From positions 5,456,001-5,520,000 of the forward strand of contig CP036296.1 of the NCBI GenBank assembly GCA_007751255.1: 64,000 bases of DNA, read 5' to 3'. Below are positions 1 through 12,262 of the stretch, piece by piece (the first letter of the stretch is position 1; each line of letters starts with the position of its first letter). The position numbers were made by a program, and so were the translations under genes. The notes under the pieces are model-generated. The model searched no databases, was not told the DNA's origin, and was given only the letters and a program-made list of their open reading frames with translations. Source of the DNA: Engelhardtia mirabilis. GTDB taxonomy: Bacteria > Planctomycetota > UBA1135 > GCA-002686595.

Positions 1-67
1 CGTCCACGTCGCCGATCGGTTCGATCGTGGCGAGGATCTGAGCCAGGGCTTGCGAAGGGGTCAGCAT
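1..67 (-). CDS. moeA: MoeA-like molybdopterin molybdenumtransferase, N-terminal fragment
   Basis: Only the first 22 codons lie in the window; the gene runs leftward off the edge. The peptide begins MLTPSQALAQILATIEPIG. This has the spacing of the usual MoeA N-terminus (M-x-S/T-x-x-x-A-x-x-x-I-L-x-x-x-x-P-L/I). MoeA inserts molybdenum into adenylylated molybdopterin in the cytoplasm. The ATG at 67 has no obvious Shine-Dalgarno sequence. A TAGACT hexamer (minus strand, 101-96) lies 28 nt upstream and could be a -10 element. The call rests on a very short peptide, so another protein with a similar start is possible. Confidence 0.45.
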   Translation of the reverse strand, partial: MLTPSQALAQILATIEPIGDVD

Positions 68-228
68 GGGCGCGGGGCGGGTTTGGGGGGCGAAGAGTCT
101 AACGGGGCGGAGCTCGGGACCCGGCGGGTCGCCGCCGCGGACTTCGCCGCCGGACGAGCGTCGCCGGTGGGCGAGACCAGAGATCGGGTCGGCGAGCTTC
201 GACAGACCTGGGACCTGCGCGCCCGTGA

Positions 229-740
229 GTGGGATTGCCTCCGACTTGTCCTGTCAGCCCTGGTCAGGAGACCTTCCCGATCGAGCTTGGCGCCCCCATC
301 GCCCTGTTCACCCTGACCTGCGTCGCGGCCGGCCGAGCGGTGCTCGTCGTCGACGGCAGTCCCGGGATCGTCGGCGTCATCCCGAGCGCCCAGGGGGCCA
401 TCGACGTAGGACGTCCGGGCGACACCATCGCGGCACGGCCGAGCAGCTTCCACTCGGCAACGATGGTCTGGAAGTCGCTGACCCAGTTCGGCGTCCGCGG
501 CTCGGACGGGACCGTCCCGCAGCTCGCCAGCGTCATGGTCGACGCCCCGGCGGCGGGCGGGCAGTTGGCGGTGTCGAGGCTCACCGTGACCGACGGGCCC
601 GTGGTCGCGACTCGCAGCGCGGGCGGCGCGTCGACCTGCGTGATCGACTCGACTTCGGTGAGCCAGGGATTCACGGCCCAGGACCGGGTCGCTGCGGTGC
701 GCCTGTCGGGCTCGACGATCCGCGAGGATCGGCCTCCTCG
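229..740 (+). pseudogene. Relic of a secreted right-handed beta-helix (pectin-lyase-fold) protein
   Basis: The plus frame read from GTG 229 gives a hydrophobic stretch (APIALFTLTCVAAG), then VLVVDGSPGIVGVIPSAQGA, then GRPGDTIAARPSSFHSAT and KSLTQFGVRG. This order matches the N-terminus of many beta-helix proteins: signal peptide, VVD..G..F..I..A(I/V)..A, GDTI.V.PG.Y, KSLT..G. A serine/threonine- and valine-rich part follows up to about residue 165. After about 740 the frame becomes Arg/Pro-rich with no recognisable protein pattern. No good ATG or ribosome-binding site precedes it, and the family is usually several hundred residues long. I therefore read it as a truncated, decayed copy. A short expressed protein cannot be excluded, and the antisense frame 264-770 is also open. 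Confidence 0.4.
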
Positions 741-1595
741 ACGACTCTCTTCGGCGGTCGAAGCCGTCAAGCGGAGCCTGGTGATCCAGGAGGCCGGCCG
801 AGCAGGGCCATCCGGAGCATGGAGGGAGATCGCCAGGCGTCGTTGTGGGCCGTGGCACGAGCTCGAAACTCTCTACCAGCCGCACCACGGTTCGAAGCAC
901 GGCCTCCCAGCATGCCGACGACACCTCGCCCACCCGTCAGCCGCCGACCTGTGCCCCACGGCCGCATCGCCCGCGATCGACGGGGACCTACCGGCCTGCA
1001 TGCCCCTTCCGGGCGAGCTCGACCTGGATGGCGCAACGCGCGTCCAGGGCGACACAGCGGACCTGGGTCGCGACGAGACGTCGCCCTGCGGTCCGCGGGC
1101 GACGCGCACCCGAGCGGAGCGGGGGGCCGCGTCGACGGACTCCCCGGTTCGTCTCGGGTCCCGGTGCCGCGCAATGACAGGGGTCGCCCAGAGACCGGCC
1201 GCTCGAGGATCGGTCCCCAGGCGGGCCAGATCGCGGGCTCTGCTCCTGCGCCGGGGGACCGCGAGCACCGGGGACGGTAAGCTCCCGCCCCGGTTTCTCC
1301 GCGTGCGTCCGAACCGGGTCGGCGGGCGAACTCCACCCGGAGGTCGGATGGCCCCGCCCGCAGGCCGGGCGAGGAATAGGGTCGGACGGGAACCGTAAGG
1401 TCGTCGTCTCCGTAAGCCTGGTCAGCGGCGCGAGCTGTGCGATCGGTCCTGCGCCGGGACAGACGCGGCCGCGCCCGAGTGGGCTGCCGCAGTCGCCCAC
1501 TGAACGCGCCCCCTGGGCACCCGACCGCGCCCCACGCCCCTGCCTCCGTCGGTGTCCCCGCCGGCGGCCCGATCCTACCTCGCCTCCCCGTGCCG
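741..1595. other. Stretch without a credible gene
   Basis: Several frames are open on both strands because the DNA has few A/T-rich stop codons. Their translations are Arg/Pro/Gly-rich, lack hydrophobic or motif patterns and have no ribosome-binding sites. I see no tRNA, no strong hairpin and no repeat. It may be the decayed remainder of the beta-helix gene on its left plus the upstream region of the efflux operon. Confidence 0.5.
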
Positions 1596-3088
1596 ATGCT
1601 CCACAGTCGCCCCCCCCGCCAGGACCCGTCCAGCTCCAGCCTGAGGGGGTCGATCGCGGCGGCCTCGTTGACCCTCATCGTGGCCCTCGCGGGATGCACC
1701 AAGGGGCAGGAGCGCAGCCCCGAAGTCTCGGCCGCCGCCGACCAGGGCATGCGCGAGCGCCAGGCAGCGCGGGTCGTGACCATCCCCGTGGCGCGGCGCG
1801 AGATGGTGCGCCTGCTCGAGACCACCAGCGTGGTCGAGTCGGAGACCGAGATCGACGTGGTGCCCCGCGCGTCCGGGCTGGTGACCCACGTGCTCGTTGA
1901 AGAGGGCGACGAAGTCGAGGCCGGTCAGGTCCTGGCGCGGCTCGACTCGCGCGAGGAGACCATGGCCCTGCGCGACTCGCAGATCGCCCTGGAGGAGGCC
2001 GAGCACGCGGTGACCACCGCCGCCGTGGCCGTGGCCGAGGCCGAGAGCCGCATCGCCACCGCCCAGAGCGCCCTCGAGCAGGCCGAGCGCGACTACCAGC
2101 GCGACGTGGCCCTGCGGACGGGCGGCGCGAACCCCTTCGGTTCGGTCTCCGAGCGCACGGTCGAGGCCAGCAAGCTCGCCCGCGACCAGGCCGAGCAGGA
2201 GCTGGCCCAGTCCCAGCTCGCCCTGCAGCGGGCCAAGGCCGACGAGGGCGCCGCGCGCACCTCGGTCACCCGCGCCCAGGTCACCAGCGAGCGCGCCGAG
2301 CTGACCCTCGAGCGCATGACGATCACCGCCCCCATCACCGGGCGCGTGGCCTCGCGCGACGTGCGCGTGGGCGCCACCGTCGACATGGCCCAGCCGGTGT
2401 TCCGGATCACCGACACCGCCAAGCTGCGCACGGTCTTCTACCGACCCCAGCGCGAGTTGAGCCTGTTCCGCACCGCCGGGGACGACGACGGGGGCCTGGA
2501 GCTGACCGCCACCGCCGAGGCGGCGCCCGGCGCCGTCTTCCGAGGTCACATCGAGCGCACCAGCCCGACCATCGACGCGACCTCGGGCTCGTTCCGCGTC
2601 ACCGCGGGGCTCGAGCGTTACCCCGAAGAGGGGCCCGAGGCCGGCGCCCTGCTGCCGGGCATGTTGGCCCGCATCCGCATCGTCACCGACCGGCGCCCCG
2701 GCGCCCTGGCGGTGCCCAAGCGCGCGGTGCGGCGCGAGGGTGAACAGTCCTTCGTCCAGGTGGCCGACGGCGGCGTGGCGCGGCGGGTGCTCGTGGCCGA
2801 GGGCTACTCGGACGACGAGTACGTCGAGCTGCGCCTGGAGCCGGGCGCCGAGCTGGCCGTCGGCGACCGGGTGATCGTGGTCGGCGGGCGCGACCTCGAG
2901 GAGGGCGACGCGGTGACCGAGGGCGACGAATCGGCCAAGGCCATCGCGGACCAGGCACTGGCCGCGTCCCAGGCGAGCGAGTTCGCGAGCGAGGACGGCG
3001 CAGTCGCGTCCGACCGGGCAGCCGACGGTCCCGACAGCGGCGGCGGTGCCGGCAGCGAGAGCACCGACAGCAACAGCGGCGACGGCCG

Positions 3089-3092
<4 letters not shown>
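1596..3092 (+). CDS. RND efflux periplasmic adaptor lipoprotein (HlyD/MFP family)
   Basis: This 498-residue membrane fusion protein links an inner-membrane RND pump to an outer-membrane channel. Residues 17-34 form a lipoprotein signal ending in LAGC, so Cys34 is probably lipidated. A biotinyl-lipoyl-like half-motif lies at about 86-118 (ASGLVTHVLVEEGDEVEAGQ). A long Ala/Glu/Gln-rich coiled-coil hairpin covers about 120-245. The second lipoyl half (ITGRVASRDVRVGATVD) and a beta-barrel region follow. The last 65 residues are an acidic Ser/Gly/Asp-rich tail that is unusual for the family. I chose ATG 1596 because the lipoprotein signal starts there; in-frame codons upstream give Arg/Pro-rich sequence. 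Its stop overlaps the next start as ATGA, so the two genes are translationally coupled. No TolC-type gene is present nearby. Confidence 0.88.
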
Positions 3093-6514
<3,422 letters not shown>

Positions 6515-6525
6515 GGACTACGACC

Positions 6526-9500
6526 ATGTCTGACTCCGAGGTTCCCGCGCCCGAGCGCTCCGATTCGCAACGATCCGAGCCGCAGGGCGCCGCGCTCGCC
6601 GGCTCCTCGGAGCAAGGCTCCCCCCAGGACGGCGACGGCTTCTTCGGCTTCACCGTGCTGCGTCCGATCGGGCTGCTGGTCGCCTTCGTGACCCTGCTCG
6701 TGGTCGGACTGATCTCCTACCAGCGCATCCCGCTGCAGTTGATGCCCTCGGGCTTCGCGGCCCAGCGCCTGTGGGTCTGGGTGCCCAACCCGGGGGCCAG
6801 CGCGCGCGAGAACGAGGAGAAGGTCGCGCGGGTGATCGAGGAGCAGCTGCGGACCCTGCCGGGCATCGACACGGTGCGCTCGGACTCGACCGAGGACCTG
6901 GTCCAGATCCGCATCAACTTCGACGCCTCGCAGCCGATCGACCTGATGAAGGCCGAGGTGCGCGACCGGCTCGAGCGGGCGCGGCCCAACCTGCCCTCGA
7001 CCGTCGAGGACATCGGCACCTGGAGCGAGGATGCCGACCAACTGCCGATCTCGTGGTTCGGGATCCTGCACCCGGGCGATTCGGACCGCACCGACTTCCT
7101 CTTGAACGAGGTCGTCATCCCGCGCCTGGAGTCGATCGAGGGCGTGAGCAAGATCGACGTCTGGGGCGACCTGGCGGACTCCGTGCGGGTGCTGCTGGAC
7201 GAGGATCGCGTGCGCGCCGCGAACATCGACATCGGCGACTTGATCGGTCGGCTGAGCCGCGACAACTTCGCCCAGCCCCTGGGCGAGATCGACGACGGCG
7301 GACGGCACTTCCTGCTGCGCGCGGACAGCCGCTTCAAGTCGCTGGAGGAGATCGAGCGCTACCCGATCGGCAACGGGCAGACCCTGGCCGACCTGGGCGA
7401 GGTGATCAAGGCCAAGAGCGTGCGCGACCAGCTCAGCCGCATCGACGGCAACTACTCCTACTTCGGCGTGGCCCAGAAGGAGAGCCAGGCCAACGCAGTC
7501 GACGCCAGTCGCGCCCTGGTGGCGGCGTTCAAAGAGCTGGAGCAGGACCCGCGCCTGGCAGGCGAGATCTCGTTCCTGCCCTTCTTCGTGCAGGGCGAGC
7601 TGATCGAGAACAGCCTGGCGCAGCTGCGCGCCACGGCCCTGTGGGGTGGTGGACTGGCGCTGCTCGTGCTCTTGGTGTTCCTGCGCCGCCTGCGCCTGAC
7701 CCTGTGCGTGGCCCTGTCGATCCCCGTCTCGGCGCTCCTGGCCATCGCCTTCGAGTTCTTCAGCGGCGGCAGCTTCAACCTCTTGACGATGGTGGGCATC
7801 ACGCTCGGCATCGGGATGCTGGTCGACAACTCGGTGGTCGTGGTCGAGAACATCGCGCGCCGCCGCAATGACGGCGAGGACGGCCTGCGCGCCGCCGTGA
7901 CCGGCGCCCGTGAGATCGCCCTGGCCGTGACCCTGGCGACCATGACCACCGTGGTCGTCTTCCTGCCGATCATCTTCATGTCGGACGACCCGCGCGCGCG
8001 GGTGCTGTTCGGCGGCATCGGCATCCCCCTCTCGGTCTCGCTGATCTCGAGTCTGTTCGTGGCGGTTGTCTTCCTGCCGGTGGTCGCCGCGCGGGTGCTC
8101 GGGGACCGCGCCCCCTGGGTCGACCGGATCCTGGCCCCCGTGGCAGCGGTCGGTCGCGTTCCGGCGCGCCTGACCGGTCTGCTGGTCGGGGGTCTGCGCT
8201 GGGTGGCGCTGCAGGTCACGCGTGCGCTCTACGCCTTGATGGGCGTGGTCTTGTCGCTGCTCGCCCCGCGGCGGTTCCCGCTGGTCGGCTACCTGGTGCG
8301 CGGCGCCATCGCCCTGGCAGTGGTTTGGATCGCCGTGCCGTCGGCCCACCGTCAACTGGAGGGCGTCGCCGGCGTCGGGGCCCTGCCGGGGGGCAAGCAA
8401 GCCTTCCAGGTCGCTCCGCCGGCGACGGCCTACGTGCTGGGCGGGTTGTTCGCACTGGGCTTGATCGCCCTGCCGCCGCTGTTGCGCCGACGCGGCCGCA
8501 GCGCGCCCCGGCGACCGGTGCAACTCGTGCCGCGCTACGACTCCCTGCTCGACCTGACTCGCGAGGGCCAGCGGCGCGTCGTGGCCTGGGCCCTGCGTAA
8601 TCGCGCGGCGTCGGTGGTGCTGGCCCTGGGCTCGATGCTGACGATCGTGATTCCCTTCTCGGGCATCGGCCTCGAAGCCCTGACCGAGGAGCAGAACACC
8701 GACTCGATCGGCTACGACCTCGACTTCGACACGGACTTCACCCTCGCCGAGGCCTCGGACGAGGTCGCGATCCACGAGCGCTTCCTGGACGAGATCAAGC
8801 CCGAGCTCGGCTTCGACCACTGGAGCACGCGCTTCTCCGAGCGCGGCGCCGACGTCGAGGTCTACTGGGACGAGCCCGTCCAGCCCAGCGAGCGCAAGGC
8901 CCTCGAGCGCCGCATGAAGGAGCTGGTGCCGCGCCCGCCCGGGCACATCGTCACCTTCTTCGACTCCGAGCGTGACGTCGACTTCAGCTCGGACTTCGCC
9001 GCCTTCGAGCTGCGCGGGCCCGACAGTCGCGTGCTGGCGGACCTCGGCGTGGAGGCCAAGCGCCTGCTCGAGGCCGTGCCCGGCCTGGGCGTGGTCAAGG
9101 GCCCCCTCGACGACTCCCCCAACCAGCTGCAGATCGGCATCGATCGCGACATGGCCCTCTCCATGGGGGTCAACTCCGAGATCGCCATGAACACGATCGC
9201 CTGGACCCTGCGCGGCTGGCCGCTGCCGCGCTACCAGGAGGAGGGTCGCGAGGTGCCCTTCCTGATCGAGTTCGACCAGGACGAGGTCGCCGGTCTGTCG
9301 ACCGTGAAGGACCTACAGGTCTTCAACGGCGAGACGTCCGTGCCCCTGGCGTCGTTCTCGGCCCTGACCTTCGAGCCGGCCCCGCGCCGCATCCGTCGCA
9401 TCGACGGCCAGACGACCTTCACCCTGACCGCCGAGGTCGAGGACACCCTGCGCCTGACCGAGCTGACCGAGCGCGGCTACGAGGCCCTGGCTGCGCTCGA

Positions 9501-10161
9501 GCTGCCGCGCGGCTATCGCCTGGGCACGGAGAACTCCGCCCGCGCGCGCCAGCAGGACGAGGCCGCCGAGATGCAGCGCGCGCTGCTGCTCTCGATCGTG
9601 CTGGTGTTCCTGTTGATGGGGATCCTGTTCGAGTCGGTGACCCTGCCCTTCTCGGTGCTGGTCACGATCCCTTACTCGATGCTGGGCGCGATCTGGACCC
9701 TGTACCTGACGGGTACGCCCATGGACATGCTGGGTTGGATCGGCTTGATCATCCTGGCCGGCGTGGTGGTCAACAACGGCATCGTGCTGATCGACCGCAT
9801 CCACCGCCTGCGCCAGGAATACGGCGACGCCCGCCGCGACGAGGCCATCGTCGACGGCGCCGCCCAACGCGTGCGTCCGATCCTGATGACGGCCCTGACG
9901 ACGGTCTTCGGCCTGATGCCGATGATCCTGGCCGAGGCCGCCACCGACGCCATCGACTACCGCGCCCTGGCGACCATCGTCGCCGGCGGCCTGGCGGCGA
10001 GCACGTTCTTCACCCTGTGGGTCGTGCCGCTCGCCTACAGCCTGATCGACGACGTGGAGGTCGCCACGCGCCGCGGGGTGAGCTGGGCGCTGACGCGGGG
10101 GAGTCGCACGGCCCCCGGGCCCGAGGGCCCGCAAGGCGCGGAGTTGTCGGGGACCCTGTAA
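6526..10161 (+). CDS. RND efflux transporter, second of a tandem pair
   Basis: This 1211-residue AcrB-superfamily pump has about 45 Ser/Glu-rich residues before its first helix (TVLRPIGLLVAFVTLLVVGL). The TM4 motif is GMLVDNSVVVVENIARRR with Asp434; TM10 is GVVVNNGIVLIDRIHRLRQ. As in its neighbour, the conserved TM10 lysine of AcrB is missing. An insertion between TM6 and TM7 (about residues 525-670) holds several extra hydrophobic segments separated by basic stretches. Two different RND subunits behind one adaptor recall MdtBC/MuxBC heteromeric pumps, so a mixed trimer is likely by analogy. The gene ends just before a very large inverted repeat, which may terminate the operon. The last 30 residues are Gly/Pro-rich and poorly conserved in character. 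Confidence 0.88.
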   Translation: MSDSEVPAPERSDSQRSEPQGAALAGSSEQGSPQDGDGFFGFTVLRPIGLLVAFVTLLVVGLISYQRIPLQLMPSGFAAQRLWVWVPNPGASARENEEKVARVIEEQLRTLPGIDTVRSDSTEDLVQIRINFDASQPIDLMKAEVRDRLERARPNLPSTVEDIGTWSEDADQLPISWFGILHPGDSDRTDFLLNEVVIPRLESIEGVSKIDVWGDLADSVRVLLDEDRVRAANIDIGDLIGRLSRDNFAQPLGEIDDGGRHFLLRADSRFKSLEEIERYPIGNGQTLADLGEVIKAKSVRDQLSRIDGNYSYFGVAQKESQANAVDASRALVAAFKELEQDPRLAGEISFLPFFVQGELIENSLAQLRATALWGGGLALLVLLVFLRRLRLTLCVALSIPVSALLAIAFEFFSGGSFNLLTMVGITLGIGMLVDNSVVVVENIARRRNDGEDGLRAAVTGAREIALAVTLATMTTVVVFLPIIFMSDDPRARVLFGGIGIPLSVSLISSLFVAVVFLPVVAARVLGDRAPWVDRILAPVAAVGRVPARLTGLLVGGLRWVALQVTRALYALMGVVLSLLAPRRFPLVGYLVRGAIALAVVWIAVPSAHRQLEGVAGVGALPGGKQAFQVAPPATAYVLGGLFALGLIALPPLLRRRGRSAPRRPVQLVPRYDSLLDLTREGQRRVVAWALRNRAASVVLALGSMLTIVIPFSGIGLEALTEEQNTDSIGYDLDFDTDFTLAEASDEVAIHERFLDEIKPELGFDHWSTRFSERGADVEVYWDEPVQPSERKALERRMKELVPRPPGHIVTFFDSERDVDFSSDFAAFELRGPDSRVLADLGVEAKRLLEAVPGLGVVKGPLDDSPNQLQIGIDRDMALSMGVNSEIAMNTIAWTLRGWPLPRYQEEGREVPFLIEFDQDEVAGLSTVKDLQVFNGETSVPLASFSALTFEPAPRRIRRIDGQTTFTLTAEVEDTLRLTELTERGYEALAALELPRGYRLGTENSARARQQDEAAEMQRALLLSIVLVFLLMGILFESVTLPFSVLVTIPYSMLGAIWTLYLTGTPMDMLGWIGLIILAGVVVNNGIVLIDRIHRLRQEYGDARRDEAIVDGAAQRVRPILMTALTTVFGLMPMILAEAATDAIDYRALATIVAGGLAASTFFTLWVVPLAYSLIDDVEVATRRGVSWALTRGSRTAPGPEGPQGAELSGTL

Positions 10162-10172
10162 GGACTTGGCGC

Positions 10173-10307
10173 GCGACTAGGCGTTCGTACCGTGCCAGGC
10201 ACAAAACCGCCGCCTAACCCGGAGGGGCCCCAGCCGCCGAAGGTGGCTGGGGCCCCTCCGGGTTAGGCGGCGGTTTTGTGCCTGGCACGGTACGAACGCC
10301 TAGTCGC
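10173..10307. repeat. Large intergenic inverted repeat, 63-bp perfect arms
   Basis: Arms 10173-10235 and 10245-10307 are exact reverse complements. The 9-nt centre can extend the stem by three more pairs (one G-T) to leave a GAA loop. Each arm contains a nested small palindrome GTGCCAGGCAC and the 13-mer TAGGCGTTCGTAC, which recurs in the palindrome at 20007-20044. It lies 11 bp after the second RND gene and 11 bp before the ZIP ATG. As RNA it would form an extremely stable hairpin able to terminate or insulate transcription. Its length and the shared core suggest a REPIN/MITE-type mobile palindrome rather than a simple terminator. Confidence 0.85.
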
Positions 10308-10318
10308 ACCATGGGCAC

Positions 10319-11107
10319 ATGACCGATCCAACCCTGCATCCCATCGCCCTCGGCTTCCTCGGCAGCCTCGCCGCGGGATCGGCCACGGGGCTCGGGGCCC
10401 TGGGCGTGTTCGCGGTCAAGGACATCTCCGAGCGCCTGCGCTCCCTGCTCCTGGGCTCGGCCGCGGGGGTGATGCTCGCGGCGACGGTCTTCTCCCTGAT
10501 CCTCCCGGGGCTCGAGGCCGGGGGTGAGCTGTACGGCAGCGAGCCCGCGGCCGTCGCCACGGTCTCGGCCGGGATCCTGGCCGGCGCCGTGGTCATCTGG
10601 TGGCTCAACCGCGTCGCGCCCCACGAGCACTTCGTGGTCGGGCGCGAGGGCCACAGCCGCCGCGAGCTGAGCCGCATCTGGCTGTTCGTGATCGCCATCG
10701 CGATCCACAACCTGCCCGAGGGCATGGCGGTCGGCGTCGGCTACGGGGGCGGCGAGATGGCCGACGGCAACGCCCTGGCCTTCGGCATCGGCCTGCAGAA
10801 CATCCCCGAGGGCCTGGCCGTGGCGGTCAGCCTGGCCTCGGTCGGTTACTCGCGCCTGGCGGCCTTCGGCTGGTCCCTCTTGACCGGCCTGCTCGAGCCC
10901 CTGGGCGGCCTGGTCGGCGCGGCCGGCGTGGCCCTGGCCGAGCCGGCCCTGCCCTTCGGCCTGGGCTTCGCCGGTGGCGCGATGCTGTTCGTGATCAGCG
11001 ACGAGATCATCCCCGAGACCCACCGCCGCGGCGACGAGGACCACGCCACCTTCGCTCTGGTGGGCGGCTTCCTGGTGATGATGGCCATGGACGTGCTCTT
11101 GGGCTGA
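10319..11107 (+). CDS. ZIP-family divalent metal transporter (GufA/ZupT-like)
   Basis: This 262-residue polytopic membrane protein has about eight hydrophobic segments. The metal-site motifs of ZIP transporters are both present: HNLPEG (His130, Asn131, Glu134) in TM4 and QNIPEG (Gln160, Asn161, Glu164) in TM5. A short acidic/His-bearing segment near the C-terminus (ISDEIIPETHRRGDEDH) is also typical. Such proteins import zinc, iron or manganese into the cytoplasm. The gene stands alone between the large inverted repeat and the ribH group; no metalloregulator site was recognised. ATG 10319 follows the repeat arm by 11 bp; another ATG at 10311 is out of frame. Confidence 0.88.
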   Translation: MTDPTLHPIALGFLGSLAAGSATGLGALGVFAVKDISERLRSLLLGSAAGVMLAATVFSLILPGLEAGGELYGSEPAAVATVSAGILAGAVVIWWLNRVAPHEHFVVGREGHSRRELSRIWLFVIAIAIHNLPEGMAVGVGYGGGEMADGNALAFGIGLQNIPEGLAVAVSLASVGYSRLAAFGWSLLTGLLEPLGGLVGAAGVALAEPALPFGLGFAGGAMLFVISDEIIPETHRRGDEDHATFALVGGFLVMMAMDVLLG

Positions 11108-11258
11108 CGGCCCTGCCCGGGTCGTCGGGGTCAGCGGAGAATCCTCTCGATTCTCGTCTCCCCCGAAGCGGGGTGGGTCCCCAGCGGCCCTCGACGGCTT
11201 AGACTCTGCGGTCCGTCAGGGCGTCTCGAACTCTCTCCGAGCCCGCTGACCCTGTTCC

Positions 11259-11792
11259 ATGGCTCTAGACAGCAACAGTTCCGCCGGCGCGAACGCGCGC
11301 CTGAAACCGGGCACCCGCATCGCAGCGGTGGTCTCGACCTACCACCACGACCTGACCGGGGCGATGTTGGAGTCGGCCCGCGATCACCTGATCGACTGCG
11401 GGCTCGACGCGGCCGATCTGATCGTGGTCCTGGCACCCGGCGCCTTCGAGCTGCCGATCCTGGCCCAGCGCCTGGCGCGTCGCAACGACGTGCACGCGGT
11501 GCTGTGCTTCGGTCTGGTGCTGAAGGGCGAGACCGAGCACGACCGACACATCGCCGGCGCGGTCGCCCACGGTTTGACCGACGTGGCGCTGCAGACCGAC
11601 ACTCCGGTGCTGTTCGGGCTCCTGACCACCAACACCCTCGAGCAGGCCCAGGCGCGCGCGCGGCGGGCGGGCGAGGGCGGGCTCGACAAGGGCCGCGAGG
11701 TGGCACGGGCCGCGGTCGCGGTGCTCGCCGGCCTGACCCAGATCGAACGACTCGAGCGTGGCGGCCGTGTGCGCGCGGAGATCAAGTCATGA
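11259..11792 (+). CDS. ribH: 6,7-dimethyl-8-ribityllumazine synthase
   Basis: This 177-residue enzyme performs the penultimate step of riboflavin synthesis, joining 5-amino-6-ribitylaminouracil with 3,4-dihydroxybutanone phosphate. Visible family features are the STYHHDLTGAMLESA substrate segment, PGAFELP (residues 60-66), and KGETEHDRHIAGA with the catalytic His94. The C-terminal NTLEQAQARA segment is also present. Length is slightly above the usual 155 because of a loose N-terminus. The stop overlaps the nusB start as ATGA, a common ribH-nusB arrangement. A TAGACT hexamer at 11200-11205 may be a -10 element with a leader of about 50 nt. No FMN riboswitch was recognised. Confidence 0.93.
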   Translation: MALDSNSSAGANARLKPGTRIAAVVSTYHHDLTGAMLESARDHLIDCGLDAADLIVVLAPGAFELPILAQRLARRNDVHAVLCFGLVLKGETEHDRHIAGAVAHGLTDVALQTDTPVLFGLLTTNTLEQAQARARRAGEGGLDKGREVARAAVAVLAGLTQIERLERGGRVRAEIKS

Positions 11793-12250
11793 AACGCCGC
11801 ACCCGCGCCCGCGAACTCGCACTGCAGTTCCTCTACCAGGTCGACATCCGTGGCCGCGAGGTGAAGGACGAGCTCGACACCTTCCTGCGCGCCGAGGAGG
11901 CCGACCGCACGGCCTCTGAGTTCGCCGCGACGCTCGTGCGCGGAGCTCTCGAGCACCGCGACGAGATCGACGACCACATTCGCGCGGTCGCGCAGAACTG
12001 GGAGATCTCGCGCATGGCGGTGATCGATCGGAACGTGCTGCGCCTGGCGACCTTCGAGCTCCTGTTCCGCGACGACATCCCGCCCAAGGTCTCGATCAAC
12101 GAGGCCATCGAGCTCGGCAAGCGCTTCTCGACCGCGAACTCCGGCGGCTTCATCAACGGCGTGCTGGACAAGGTCAAGGATCGCTCCAAGAGCCGTCCGG
12201 CGCCGCCGGCCGTGGTCGATCCGCTGGTCGCCCCCGAACACGGCGACTGA
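11789..12250 (+). CDS. nusB: Transcription antitermination factor NusB
   Basis: This 153-residue all-helical protein starts MKRRTRARELALQFLYQVDI, the standard NusB N-terminus that contacts boxA RNA. It ends with the family block VSINEAIELGKRFSTANSGGFINGVLD. NusB with NusE supports rRNA antitermination. The ATG overlaps the ribH stop by 4 bp, which decides the start. ftsY follows after 12 bp, so ribH, nusB and ftsY probably share one transcript. The Pro/Ala-rich last 20 residues lie beyond the conserved fold. Confidence 0.93.
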   Translation: MKRRTRARELALQFLYQVDIRGREVKDELDTFLRAEEADRTASEFAATLVRGALEHRDEIDDHIRAVAQNWEISRMAVIDRNVLRLATFELLFRDDIPPKVSINEAIELGKRFSTANSGGFINGVLDKVKDRSKSRPAPPAVVDPLVAPEHGD

Positions 12251-12262
12251 CGCACAACGCCC

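Noticed and set aside
264-770. Minus-strand frame opposite the beta-helix relic
   Set aside because: High GC3 but no recognisable pattern; the plus frame gives the VVD, GDTI and KSLT sequence of known proteins.
11134-11156. Small hairpin GAGAATC-CTCTC-GATTCTC as an FMN riboswitch element
   Set aside because: It is a single 7-bp stem without the conserved multi-helix FMN aptamer; more likely a weak terminator after the ZIP gene.
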